This document shows, piece after piece, positions 1 through 11,321 of a stretch of 64,000 nt of DNA. Each line of letters opens with the position of its first letter. Within the stretch, counting starts at the first letter, position 1. Below the pieces are notes generated by a model. It was not told the DNA's origin. It saw only the letters and a list, made by a program, of their open reading frames with translations, and did no database searches. This DNA is from Plenodomus lindquistii (lineage: Eukaryota > Ascomycota > Dothideomycetes > Pleosporales > Leptosphaeriaceae). The translations under genes and the position numbers were made by a program. The stretch spans positions 434,001-498,000 of the forward strand of contig JANUWI010000014.1 in the NCBI GenBank assembly GCA_025504975.1, read 5' to 3'.

Positions 1-1316
1 GCTGATCAGCTGCGAAATGAGCAAAGTGGTCGAGAGACCGTCGTTTCAGCTTGACATGGTCCGGTGTCGACAGTTGATCAGCATGTGTAGTGTCCACGTT
101 GGATATCGTCAACGATCTCGTCATCCAGATCGCAGTCTTTCTCCGGTAGGTTTCGGGTCGATGAGGAACGCTCGACCTGGCCACCATTGCGAAGCGATAG
201 GAGATTTGCGAAAGCATGGAATGCTTGCCAATCTAAACCTTAGGAGGCCCAGTCGAACGCGTCATTCATGTCGGAAATGGCTTTGTACAAGCGTGCCCAA
301 GAGACAGCTATCGTTTTTGTTTGTGCTGATACGAGAGGTGTGGTTGTTGTGATTGACCGTTCAGCGGGGAAGGCTGTGCCACTGTACCAGCTGCATGTAA
401 TTGGTGGTACGTGTCAAGGTATGCATATGCAAACCTCTTATCGACGAGTTGTGCCATTGGATGATTGAGACACGCCCGATAGGAGGTGACCTCTGTGAGA
501 GTATTGAGAGAACGCCCGGGCGAAAAGCGCTGTAACACATGTGAGTGATGGTCATCAGTTGCACCGGCGCCGTGGTCCAAGAAAGACGTAGTCTGTTGAC
601 GTCCATCATAATGCAACGCCTGTTTACCCAAGAGTGCGTGCTGTGAGGTTTGTTCAGGACGACGTATGATATATTTGAAGTACATTGCCTTCTTCTACGA
701 TGGGGAACACAAGACCGGCTGATTGGCAAGTACTGGTGCCACTGTACCAGGATTTCAGGCTTCAACCTCTGACACAGCCGATTTTTGGAGTCGCGCAGCC
801 ATGAGAGCCATGAAATTCTGAATTACTACATCAGAGTCCAGAAGCTATTGTCAAGTGCGATTCGAAGCTGAGCTAAAGGACGTTGTTCATGCGTGGGTAT
901 TGGCTGTGTTGCAGGCAGACCCCTGACAACATCTGATCCACCTCCAACCAAGCTAAACTAAAATCGAAAGCACGCATCAACAGCATACGTCATTCATCGA
1001 TGGGAAGGCAGCGGCGCGACTCCACCAACCCCTCTTGCGACCAACCTCTGAGCAGGATTCAGCTGCTGTGAGCCCACACCAGAAATGCGCCCATGCGCCC
1101 CCGGATCATTAGTGATCATGCGCTCGTCTGTCTGCGCCAGCTTGCTGCCTCAACATCACCACCTCCACCTGCTGCGAGATTCACGCGAAAGCGACCTAAA
1201 ATACATTAAACGAACCCGCGCAACACCCTGACGGCTAACGCGCCGAATAGTGGACCGTCATATTGAGGGCCACCAAGACATCGCGTGATCTCAAACGCAG
1301 TTTCAAACTTGGAGAA
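1..1316. other. Window start, no recognisable gene
   Basis: Short overlapping open frames occur on both strands, but none has domain-like composition or convincing splice sites. The only structure noticed is a 15-bp direct repeat, GTGCCACTGTACCAG, at 376-390 and 736-750, exactly 360 bp apart. The last few hundred bases probably hold the promoter and 5' leader of the gene starting at 1317. Confidence 0.5.
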
Positions 1317-2679
1317 ATGGCGCAACAATTCCTTGCTGATCGCAATGGCTGGTTGTCATTCAGAAGTAGTACACCTGTGCTATACATCACAGCAGAAGAC
1401 GACGAATTTGATCTCGAGACCATGAAGGCATGGCGCGATGAAGGCTTCATCGTGAAATATCTACCATTCGGCAAAGGCGGAAAGCAATACGTAAACACGC
1501 TATACAAATTGGGTGATGGAATGGGCATCGGCGAGCGGTATGCGATCGTAGGTATACAACCCTCTCACGCGACGGCGCATAGACTATATCATCTGCGTAA
1601 TCCTGTCCTGGACTCAGCTGATTGATTTCTACAGCTTTCGGTGACGCAGCAGCCGTATGTCTAGAAATATTCTCCGAGCCCAAAACCGCGACATCGAAAC
1701 TTTGCTCGCTTGTCGCATACTACCCAACTTCAGTCCCCGACACACGACATCGCTTCACATCATCATTTCGCGTATTAGTCCATCTCGCAGAGGGCACAAA
1801 GGGCAATGAAGAGACGATTGGTGTCACACGTCGACCGGAAGTCCTCGGTATACAAGGGAAGCGCAAGACAGTGCGGAAGCGCGTCACGCCTGGTATAGGC
1901 GCGGGAGGTCTGCAAGACAAGATTGTGTATCCCTGCTTCACATACGAAGACGTGGATCCAGGTTTCGCAGAGCACGACCTTGACCAATACGATGCGGTGG
2001 CTGACGCCATAGCATGGAGTCGAAGTCTCAGCACCGTGCGTCGAGGTTTCAGCGCAGAAGTCGACCTCGAGCGCGTTTGGGAGGAAAATGAAGAACGTGC
2101 GTGCACTACTTCTCTATCCATCCCATCTTGGCCGGCGCGCATACTGACAACGAACCAGAAAAGTACCGCGGCAAGAATGTCGAGAAGATCCTCGACACTT
2201 ACGTCAAACACCCCACTCCCTACCTGAACTTTACACCAACCATGACCGGCGGCCACGGCATTCCAGACCTCCGCCGCTTCTACAAAGACTACTTCTTCGC
2301 ACACTCTCCTCCAACCATGCACATGCGGCTCATCTCGCGCACCATTGGCACCGACCGTATCGTCGACGAGCTATACATCCAATTCAAACACACATGTCAG
2401 ATGCCGTGGATCCTCCCGGGTGTTACGCCGACGAACGAAAAAGTCGAGATCATAGTAGTCAGTATCGTGGCGTTTCGTGCGGGCAAGGTTTGGTGTGAAC
2501 GGGTATATTGGGATCAGGCGAGTGTCTTGTTTCAAGTGGGGTTGTTGGATCCGGAGGAGGTGCCGGAGGAGGCGAAGAAGGGCGGATTGGAAATGTTACC
2601 AGTTAGTGGGAGTGAGTCTGCGAGGAAGGTAATGGATGTTGAGAGTGAGGAGTGGAATGACATGATTGATGACTGGTAG
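1317..2679 (+). CDS. Dienelactone hydrolase-like protein with SnoaL-like C-terminal domain
   Basis: Three exons, 1317-1551, 1635-2096 and 2159-2679, join in frame to a 405-residue protein. Both introns (83 and 62 nt) are GT-AG. The first half resembles the dienelactone hydrolase alpha/beta fold: a strand then acidic turn (VLYITAEDDEF), the segment YAIVAFGDAAAVCLE across the first splice, and LVAYYPTSVP. The second half (about residue 235 on) resembles the SnoaL/NTF2-like fold, with a TMTGGHG motif, MRLISRTIGTDRIVDE and YWDQASVLFQVGLLDP. This two-part arrangement is familiar from fungal proteins called 'dienelactone hydrolase', whose reaction is mostly untested. The ATG at 1317 is the most upstream in-frame one giving a compact N-terminus; it could lie further upstream behind another intron. 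No signal peptide is seen, so it is probably cytosolic. It converges on the gene at 3293-4825. Confidence 0.78.
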
Positions 2680-3292
2680 ATGCGCTTCTCACAGCTTGGG
2701 TTTTCGAGGAATGCATTTATATGGGGTTGGTAGTTTAGATTTGTCATGATACTTCACTGTAAAGTTGGTTTGTATAAGTGTGCGTTCCGTGAATCTCGTT
2801 GATGACTATCCAACAGTTCGAACTACTATGAACGGAATCCCAAAATGAGGATCACCCGCCAGGACTATACTTTGGCGAGCGGACAACTCAATGCTGACAT
2901 GCGATGTGGATTTTGATCAGAAAACAATATGGGAACGTGAATTGCACTTCATCTATGACTTGAAAATTATATAGAAAATGTACAGTGCTCGTAGCTGTTT
3001 GTATATGTATTCATGCATTGGGTTGCAAAGAGAGAATTTGAGTATCATGATGGCATTGCTAATGAACGTAGTGACAAGACCGGTCATATCGATGTAGGGC
3101 GTGATAGTGTGCGTACAAAAAAGGGGGCAGCGACTAGGTGGGAGGGAACGTCGTGAGAGTAGATAAGAGAGGAAAACACATTGTCACTAAAGAATAACAG
3201 AAATGAAAGAGACAACCATCTAGAGGTTTAGCTGATCGCGGTAACCGTCCTCGACAATTAAAGGTAGTTCGGTAGCAGTCAAAATGTCCATC
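2680..3292. other. Intergenic, between convergent genes
   Basis: AT-richer spacer between two convergent stop codons. It presumably holds both 3' UTRs. No gene, repeat or RNA structure was seen. Confidence 0.5.
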
Positions 3293-4825
3293 TCATGGCT
3301 GTGGTGTCGGAATTGTATTGCTTTGGTCACCGTCATTGCGGCCTTGCTCCTCGTAGAGGGTCCCGGGGAGGGGAATTTGTGATCTCAAAGCTTCGCCCGA
3401 GATGCGTGGTGCAGAGCCGCCAGACCATCGATGAGAGTTCCGCGCTCTTGTGTTGGAAATATTCCTGGCCGCAGCTGCATCTATGGCGAAGTCTTGAGAG
3501 TGGCGGGCCTCGGCTCGACCTTGATGGATGTGCTGTGAGCGAGATACACTCTGTATTGAGAGTGGACGTGATGATCCTGAATCGCGGCGTTCCTGCGGTC
3601 GAAGACCTTGCCAGGCCGCTCGTGTGCGAGTGTATTCGTCTCCGACCATTGTTGTGACCTCAGATGATCGCTCACTGATGGAGTCGCGTTGTATATCAGG
3701 CACGAGATCAGCACCATATAGTCCATCGAACTCACCGCGGTGGCTACCAATTAGAACATCTATCGAATGATGACGACTGAGTTGAGAAGCCGGTGATTGC
3801 GATAATGCCTCTAGACTGGCAAGTGACGCTGTATCGATAACATATGATTCTTGTTGGATGTTCGCGCGGGTACGCCGCATTCTGAAATCCGTGAACTTCT
3901 TCCGTGCCCACTTGATTCGATCTTCCTGACTCATGAATTCATTGATGTCATCCTTTATCTCCTCAATGAAGGCCTCGGCCTCTGAGCTCAGGGTCGGCAT
4001 AGCTGTAGCATCGCCGTTGGTTGGGTGCGCTCGATGGGATTGTATATGAGCACGATCTCGAGCTTCAGCATGGCCCCTAGTTGTCGAAGGCTGGAGGGAG
4101 GCTTCCACACTGACAGGTAACACGTTTGGAATCTGAAGCTTGACGGGCGACTTGGCGGTTCCTGATCTGTGTAACGTGGATAATCGCGACGCAAGCCTTT
4201 GCCGTAGATTGGCTAGGGGAAAGTGTCTAGTGCTGGGACCACCGCCTCGTGCCACTCGACTGATCGCAGACGTAGCCCGAAGACTGTATCGTCTCTGTGA
4301 TCCTGAATGCTTTGCGCTCGACGACCTTGAAGCTGCTGCGTTCATTTCCAGAACTGCAGAGCTTCTAACAGCGTTACAGAATGCCCCCGAATCATTCGCT
4401 AGAATGGAGGTTGCCATTGCTGTTGCTGGCCTGATGATCTCTACGAGAGCTCGGTGGACCTCCCGCTCCACAGGATCTGGAACGACTGTCACCACCGACA
4501 GGAGAGACAATTGTGTCGAATTGCGGTTCCCAAAAGCTGCCCATGGCTCCTTGCAACTTTCACACACAACAGGGCTGACTCTACTCTTGTCGCCGCAAAT
4601 GTCGATCTTCAGTTCTGATGCACGATGATAGTGGTGGCATCGTGGACAACTGACGTGACATTCCAGCAACCAACGACCAATTGGTAGGGGTTCGTAGTGA
4701 TTGCTTTCCACAGATGAGGCGGTCTCTTGGCGGATCAACCTATTGGCGGACAAGCAATCTTTAGGCTGGCCATTTTGGGAGAACATTAGGCTTTTTCCCA
4801 ATCTAGATCTTGTACCGGGCATCAT
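3293..4825 (-). CDS. Hypothetical protein with N-terminal zinc-ribbon-like cysteines
   Basis: A single-exon frame of 510 residues. Near residues 55-95 it has two CxxC pairs, CPRC and CESC, about 35 residues apart, the spacing of a zinc ribbon that could bind one zinc ion. The rest is low-complexity and rich in Ser, Arg and Thr, with a short charged helical stretch near residue 290 (EAFIEEIKDDINEFMSQEDR). This looks like a fast-evolving fungal protein of unknown role. ATG codons at 4825 and 4822 are both possible starts. I do not recognise a named family and assign no function. Confidence 0.65.
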   Translation of the reverse strand: MMPGTRSRLGKSLMFSQNGQPKDCLSANRLIRQETASSVESNHYEPLPIGRWLLECHVSCPRCHHYHRASELKIDICGDKSRVSPVVCESCKEPWAAFGNRNSTQLSLLSVVTVVPDPVEREVHRALVEIIRPATAMATSILANDSGAFCNAVRSSAVLEMNAAASRSSSAKHSGSQRRYSLRATSAISRVARGGGPSTRHFPLANLRQRLASRLSTLHRSGTAKSPVKLQIPNVLPVSVEASLQPSTTRGHAEARDRAHIQSHRAHPTNGDATAMPTLSSEAEAFIEEIKDDINEFMSQEDRIKWARKKFTDFRMRRTRANIQQESYVIDTASLASLEALSQSPASQLSRHHSIDVLIGSHRGEFDGLYGADLVPDIQRDSISERSSEVTTMVGDEYTRTRAAWQGLRPQERRDSGSSRPLSIQSVSRSQHIHQGRAEARHSQDFAIDAAAARNISNTRARNSHRWSGGSAPRISGEALRSQIPLPGTLYEEQGRNDGDQSNTIPTPQP

Positions 4826-6008
4826 GAAAAGGCTCTTTCATACGATGAAGTATAGGTCGACTTCCTTTGCAAGGGTGGCCGGTTGCTCACTTGCTCGGTA
4901 TGCATAGGTTGCGTCGGTAAGGCGAGGCTCGCTACTGTACAGAGCTGACAAGAATGATGCTTGGTCATGGAGCCAATTCAAGGCCAATGTGTTGGTGAGA
5001 CGATGGCGAGGCTGGTCCGTCAATGGTGAGATGTTAGGGTTGTGATCGCCAGTCAGTCCCTTGCATGGGCGGACCGACTGGTATTTGACCATATCTCACC
5101 AGGAGTATCGCTGTGTCGATGGTGTGCAAATGTGTCTGCCTTTCGTAAGGCATCAAGAAACGTCATGGTCTGCACCAGAGCAGGGGTTGTTGAGGGGGCT
5201 GTGGCGCAGTGAGCTCCGCCTCAGCACCAGCCTCTAGTTCGTCTTGGTAGCCATTGGCATGAATTGAGGTAGCAAAAGACTTGAGAGGTAATGACTTTGG
5301 AGAAAGAAAGTGCCATCAATCGAGAAGTTCTGAAGACATCACAGACTAACCGTTGACTGCAAGGGGATGGGCCTTGGAGCTGGCGCTCAACGGGGGGCGA
5401 AACCCTGGATACAAGGAAATCTGGCATTTGAATTGCCTAAAGACAATGATGTTTCTGACGGTGGCGGAAGTACCTTACTGCAGAGGTACGCCTGTGGGCA
5501 TGATAGATGGTCGTGACGGCTGCTCGAGTGCGGCTGAGCACGTCGGCCTAACGTCACAGGCAACTGCGCTGACACCTTGGCGACTGCTCAACAAAACCAT
5601 GACCATATCATGCATCTTGCTGCAAGCATATGGTGGGGGAAGTGAAGCGGTGTGTTGCAACCAATACTCCTGAATCCTAGCTAGTCGCATGCACAGCCGC
5701 ACTCATCGTGCGATGCTGCTTTGGTGGATGGTTGGCAGGCGTCAGACATGGGCCACATCATAGCTTGTGAAAGAAGGTAAATTAGGGAAGATGGAAAAGT
5801 AAAGCATCATCGAAGATATGGCCATGTTGGTGTCGTGAGGGCTAGGTGTGCAGTGTGGTCTGGAGAGGACCCACCTTTCAGGTTAGCGTCACTCGGAATA
5901 ACCATTTTCCAGATGGTGCCGAGCAGGCGCACGCTTAGCGAGCCCTTCGAAATTCGCTCGTCAAGGTCCACTGAAGCAACGACAACAACACATCGACAAG
6001 CCGCCATC
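4826..6008. other. Intergenic upstream of the uS13 gene
   Basis: About 1.2 kb with only short overlapping frames on both strands. The part nearest 6009 must contain the promoter and leader of the ribosomal protein gene. No repeat or RNA gene was seen. Confidence 0.45.
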
Positions 6009-7001
6009 ATGTGTGAGTAGCCCTGTCTCGCCTGAAAGGTCACTGCCAATAATGCGATTGCCGTTTCCCAGCGCTGGGAGTTTTGTTCCCGGCCAGCGGA
6101 CGGGTCATCGCATTATTCGGCAGGGCGACGTCTTCAACCGCAGAGATGCTGACATCAATATAGCGCTCGTCTCCGGAGAGAAGTCGAAGTACGTATGCAC
6201 ACATAAGGATTCAAACAAGGCATCGTCGCGCTCCCGTGCCGCATTGCAATCGATTCCTCTCGGCCCACTCGACGACGCCCCTCGCCTCGCAGAGTTCGAT
6301 AGCATGCAGGGCTGGATGAAGAGATAGTTCGTCTACGAAAAGGAAGTGGCTTGTCGAAGATGCTGGGGCATATAGACGAACAAGGATGGGGCAGCATGCT
6401 ATCAGGGCGAGGGTTGTATCAGCACGAGTGGGCAGGGACATTCGATCGGCCGCACGGCGTTGCGATGGCTGCTTGATCAATATCCCCTAGGGCAGTGCTG
6501 ACTCTGCATAGCTTCCAATACATCATCCGTTTGTTGAACACGAACGTCGATGGCAAGCAGAAGGTCATGTACGCCTTGACCAAGATCACTGGTGTCGGTC
6601 GCCGATACTCCAACTTGGTCTGCAAGAAGGCCGATGTCGATCTCAGCAAGCGCGCTGGTGACCTCACCTCCGAAGAGCTTGAGCGTCTTGTCACCATCAT
6701 CCAGAACCCTCTGCAGTGTACGCCGTGACCTCTCTCACGCGCTTTGGGCAAATACTAACAGCCCGCAGACAAGATCCCCGCCTGGTTCCTCAACAGGCAG
6801 CGTGATATCGTCGACGGCAAGAACAGCCAGGTCCTCGCCAACGGTGTCGCCTCCAAGCTCCGTGACGATCTCGAGCGCTTGAAGAAGATCCGCGCTCACC
6901 GTGGTCTCCGTCACTACTGGGGCCTCCGTGTCCGTGGTCAGCACTCCAAGACCACTGGTCGCCGCGGCCGAACCGTCGGTGTGTCCAAGAAGAAGGGTTA
7001 A
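6009..7001 (+). CDS. RPS18: 40S ribosomal protein uS13 (S18)
   Basis: Four coding exons, 6009-6012, 6164-6188, 6512-6717 and 6769-7001, join to 155 residues, the usual length. The first coding exon is only ATG plus one base, and the second is a 25-nt micro-exon that supplies SLVSGEKS. The remainder is unmistakable uS13: NTNVDGKQKVMYALTKITGV, LVCKKADVDLSKRAG, KIPAWFLNRQRDIVDGK and the basic tail TVGVSKKKG. The protein sits in the head of the small subunit and contacts the P-site region and uL5. All three introns are GT-AG, at 6013-6163, 6189-6511 and 6718-6768. An open-frame search finds only exons 3 and 4; the start rests on the exact in-frame splice of the two tiny exons. Confidence 0.95.
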
Positions 7002-7976
7002 AGGTTTTCGCTTGCGCTGGGCAGCTGGGGCTGGAACACGCCTTCAACGAAATGGGTGGTGCACTTACGGTGTTTATCGAACGGCTTTCAATGGCTTTTA
7101 CGCATACACTTCATGCGGCAATGCACGACATGGGATATGCGATGAGAGTCTACGGTTAGGGTTGGCAAATACAGCCTGTACCAAAAATCACACATTCAAA
7201 TTTCGACTTGTTCCACTTCTCATCTGCCATCTGTCGTCTCCTGCAGGATGCCTGCCTTTCTCTCTCCGCGTCTGACGGTGTGGATCCGGATATGTGATTG
7301 GCCAATGGCAGGCCTGGTCGTACGGGCGGCCACAGACCGCGCTCCACGTCACACCACTTTGATGGCTTCCATGCACGACGATGTTTTTGAGGTCCTGTGA
7401 CCTCCGGGACGTAAGTCGGGACGGTCCGCTAACGGTGGCAGGTTACCACTTTTGCATGCTTCGAAGCGCTACCGGTCAAAAGTCATCAATTTGGCAATCT
7501 TACTGTCGATTACGGCTGCTAGTGCGTCCTCCATCCCTGTTGAATGAGTAGGCTCATCGCACATTGACCTATGTAGGTACCTATGCATGGATTCTCAAGC
7601 ACGCATCTTTGCCAAGTCCCAAGTGTGCTGTCCCCACGCATGTTGCAGTTTCAACCTCTCAGATGCTCCGGCATCTGCAACGTCGACCCTTTTCGTCCAC
7701 TTGCAGCAATCCCCCTTTCCCCGCGATATGCATCTCGCTCCGAACAATGGGCTCCTATCTTCCTCCAATTTCCTTCCACGGGAACACCAATTGTGGCGTG
7801 GATGCCGCCCTGACATGCGGCCTCTTCGCTGGCCCTGCATGGACTTGATCAACATGTCCATATAAGCTTTAGTAACCCCTTCCTTAGGTCTATAGGCCGT
7901 CTCCAGGCTTCTTCAATTTTCTTTGTGTTGCAAATCCTGACAGCGCAATCTTGTCTCAATCTTGATCGCAACAGAT
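7002..7976. other. Intergenic, no supported gene
   Basis: Short frames around 7564-7865 overlap in three forward and one reverse frame, so none stands out as coding. The last part is presumably the promoter and leader of the gene starting at 7977. Confidence 0.45.
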
Positions 7977-8600
7977 ATGGCGACTATGATGGTACCGCCC
8001 CGTACGCCATCGCCCAAAGTGCGAATACGGTCTCTGTCATTCGACTCACCATCCTCTCGTATCAGCGTGACGCCAATCGAAGAGTCGCCATTCTCGAAGT
8101 CCACTGGATCGATAGCGACGAGATCCATGCTCAAGAAAGCGGCAATGGGCCACGACCCTATTCATTCAGTCAATGTGTTACTGCCACTCCACACCAAGAT
8201 GAGTGACGAGTCCATTCTCTCAGACGCATCGAGCGCATCATCCTCTGTCGCAAGCTCGCCCACAGATTCAGAGTCAAACATGGAACTTTGCGCCGACTCG
8301 CCATCACCATCGGTCGAACGAGAGCGACCACACCCTTTGGCTTTCGCACAAACGATTGACTACAGTGAACCGACCACTGAGCAACAAGCATCGCCTTTTC
8401 TCTACCAGGACACGAGTTACCAGATGTACTCACCCTGGCTTGTTAAAGTAGTGCTCGATCTATGTGACGTAAGAGGTCTCGACTGGATGTCGATTGCGGA
8501 GCCCGTCGAACGCATTTGGGGAGTGAAGACTTCTGCTGCCGAGGTGCTGGACATCCTCAGCAGCAACGGACGAGTATTGAACAGACGATGGTGGGATTGA
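7977..8600 (+). CDS. Serine/proline-rich hypothetical protein
   Basis: A single-exon frame of 207 residues from the ATG at 7977. The N-terminal two thirds is disordered, with Ser-Pro and Thr-Pro sites (RTPSPKVRIRSLSFDSPSS) typical of phospho-targets. The last 55 residues (from SPWLVKVVLDLCDVRGLDW to RVLNRRWWD) look folded and helical, with regularly spaced hydrophobics and a WW pair at the very end. I do not recognise the family. A further in-frame ATG exists 5 codons upstream, but ATGGCG at 7977 has the better context. No signal peptide or membrane segment is present. Confidence 0.6.
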   Translation: MATMMVPPRTPSPKVRIRSLSFDSPSSRISVTPIEESPFSKSTGSIATRSMLKKAAMGHDPIHSVNVLLPLHTKMSDESILSDASSASSSVASSPTDSESNMELCADSPSPSVERERPHPLAFAQTIDYSEPTTEQQASPFLYQDTSYQMYSPWLVKVVLDLCDVRGLDWMSIAEPVERIWGVKTSAAEVLDILSSNGRVLNRRWWD

Positions 8601-9831
8601 ATCTGCCCCAATATTCAGTATGGCGGCTGCTCGAATCCCCAAGACATCTTGGTGTGTAACAGTCTGGACCATCGCGATGAGCAAGCAAGCCTCTCCTCTG
8701 TATTTTCTTTTTAGTTTCTCTCACGTCATCACTCACCATGGGCGCCGCTCTTTCTCAACAGGTTCTGTCACTTCTGCATTTTACTTTCCTCGGGTACGCA
8801 TTGGCATGGTACAGACTTTCACGACATAACGAAACTTGACGACACGACAGACGCATAACGATAAAAGGCGCAGGCGACGTAACAACACGCAATCTCTCAA
8901 CCATTTACGATTATGAACATGACTTATGACCACCCAGTTAGCGTATATGACTGTAAACTACTACCATAAATAAACTTTGATTTTGGCGTTGGCACCACGT
9001 TCGTTGAATAGACTTCGGACTCACAAGTAAAAGGCACGTACGTGAAGTACCTCAAGCCGCCTGAGACATATCAGAAAAAGCAATAATCCACGATACGAGT
9101 CTAGAGGTACAAACCACAAGCCTCAAACATCCCACGCCCTCTCTGCACATGCACAATGCGGGCTCGGGGACAGCTGTTCCGCGGTGAGTGGCTGCTTGGG
9201 ATGATGCATTGGGACCGTTGCGGGTGGCACTGCGTTAGCGCGGGTGTACTCGAGATGGGGGTGGGGGAAGGGATATCGTGGTGCCACTTGCTAACGCTCG
9301 GAGCTGTATTTGTGATTGGATGTGCATTGCTGTGAAGGTGGAGGTGGGAGGTTGAAAGAGAAATGGACTACCGCTGCAGCTATATCGCTACAGACACCAT
9401 TGGTGAAGTTGGAATTGAACGGATGTTGAGCGTGAAGGTGGTCTCGATTTACATGTTTATTCATGTTGGTACTATGTACACTCATGTGAAGCAGGTTCGC
9501 GGGGTTTGCACTACAATGTGGTATCCCGACTGTTTCGTGGTGCTGTGGTAGACCGATCTGCACCTTCCCCTTGGGCCTCCAGACCATCGTGTCGGGAAGG
9601 TACGAAGACCTCGTGTCCAACCGTGACTACCATCATTAGATACCTAGTGCGCCCAATGGTACGACGAGGTGGCCACCGATCTTCGGCCACAGCGTACGGC
9701 ATCGTCCCAACGTTTCGACCCTGACACGAGGGCGTGCCTGGACCCGCCGCTTCAAGCCTCATTCACCGTCCCGCAGCCCCACGTGAGAGCGAGTGCGCAT
9801 CGCGACGCGACCCAGCAAGACGTGTCACCAC
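8601..9831. other. Intergenic, between convergent genes
   Basis: About 1.2 kb between the stop of the serine-rich gene and the stop of the SBDS gene. Short frames near 9291-9760 show no domain features. Nothing else was recognised. Confidence 0.45.
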
Positions 9832-10790
9832 TCAATCGTCCGCCCCAACCGCCATCTCCAGCACCTCGACATTGCCCCTTCCTTTCGTCTGGCTCTCAAT
9901 CAATTCGTTCAGGCCCTTGAACGCCCCTGGCTCCACGAGACCCACGGCCTCCCACTCTGCGCCCAGTGTATCCTGGCTCTCGATGTTCTCCATGAAGCCC
10001 AGTATCGCATCCTTGACTGTGCCTGATGACGCCTTGTCGTCTGCGCCTGCGGGCGTCTTGGGCGCGGTCTTGATGGCCTGTTTGAGGACCGAGGTGGGAC
10101 ATGTGATGCGGAGTTTCATTTGCATGCGCGCGACGGGGATTGGCTGATGTGCGATGAGCGCCTTCATTGCGAAGAGGGCCTGGGACTTTGCGGATTTGGT
10201 GGTTACGATGCCCGTCCATTTGGGTAGTTCCTTTGCTTTGCCCTTGTCGTCGCCTGCGTCGGCGTTGTCACTCTTTTCGCTGGCTTGTTGGGCCGCGGCT
10301 TGACTGCTTAGACCATCGAGGGCTTTCTCAATCATGCCGGTTGTGTATACGCGCTTTGTCTTTGGGTCGACTAGCTTGCCTGCGACGATGTCGATGACTT
10401 CGTTCTTGGTGCGCTCGAGTTCTGCATTGCGTTCTTTTTCGCCGACTTGTAGTTCTCCGTTCTCCAGTATGTCTGTTATTATCTCCTCGACTGTCTTCTT
10501 AGGAAACGCTTTCTCAAGGTCCGACTTGGGCGCGACTTGGCCTTTCGAGACGTTGAGGAAGACGTTTTCGATTTGTAGGACGTTGGAAAGATCTTTCTCG
10601 ATCTTGTTGCGCCATTCGAGGACTTTGTTCTTGTAGCAGGCGATCTCGAAGCGCTTCTTGCCTGGTGGGAAATATTAGCCTGCGGTAATTGCTGAGGATT
10701 CGTTTGCGATGACGCGCCTTTCTTCATGCGCACCAATGAGACATTGGTGAGTCTTATTTGATTCGAGGGCTGGAAAACTCCGACAGGCAT
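9832..10790 (-). CDS. SDO1: Ribosome maturation protein SBDS/Sdo1
   Basis: Two exons, 10790-10718 and 10661-9832, give 300 residues. The N-terminus MPVGVFQPSNQIRLTNVSLV is the SBDS signature, followed after the intron by KKRFEIACY. The C-terminal part contains RVYTTGMIEKALD and TTKSAKSQALFAMKALIAHQ, both SBDS-typical. The protein works with the GTPase Efl1 to release Tif6/eIF6 from late 60S subunits in the cytoplasm. The intron (10717-10662, 56 nt) must begin with GC, not GT, because only AAAG|GCGCGT joined to CCAG|GCAAG keeps the conserved GKKRFE in frame. The nearby GT shifts the frame with every available acceptor. The gene is divergent from the aldo/keto reductase. Confidence 0.92.
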
Positions 10791-11321
10791 TTCGAGGTTG
10801 TTGTTGGGAATATCAGATAAAGTTGTGGCGTTGGAAGTGCAAGTGCTATGACGAAAGTTGGCGGACTTTCTAAGTAGTGGGGCAACACAGCGGTGCACCC
10901 CCGCGGTTGTAACGCGCCGGCGATTTCTCTACTCTAGAAGACTCATAATGACTCAGCTAGGACTAACGTGTCCAGAACAAAACAGCTCTCATACCAAACA
11001 GCAGTGCGCACATGTTATCGGAGTGGCTGATAGGGTGTCCCTTCCAGGCATATGTATTTGTAAGGTCCCGTGACGCACTCAATAGTGAAGATGTTTATTT
11101 CGGTTGATTAGAACCCGCTCCACGCATTAGCCTGCGTCTGAAGTCTTTCTAGAAGTAGGTGCTGTACGGCTAGAACACTGTTGCACCACCTAAGCTCGAT
11201 TCCATACTATTAGCAGACTGCGTGTTGCGCCTCTTCACCAATATAGCACTACACCTCCAGCTTCTCTAAGAGATTTACTTTCTGGTATATCACCGCAGCC
11301 ACCCCTCCAGTGACCAAGACC
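10791..11321. promoter_or_regulatory. Divergent promoter region, SBDS and aldo/keto reductase
   Basis: A 530-bp spacer between two divergent start codons, so it must carry both promoters. No clear TATA box or known operator could be assigned. Confidence 0.4.
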
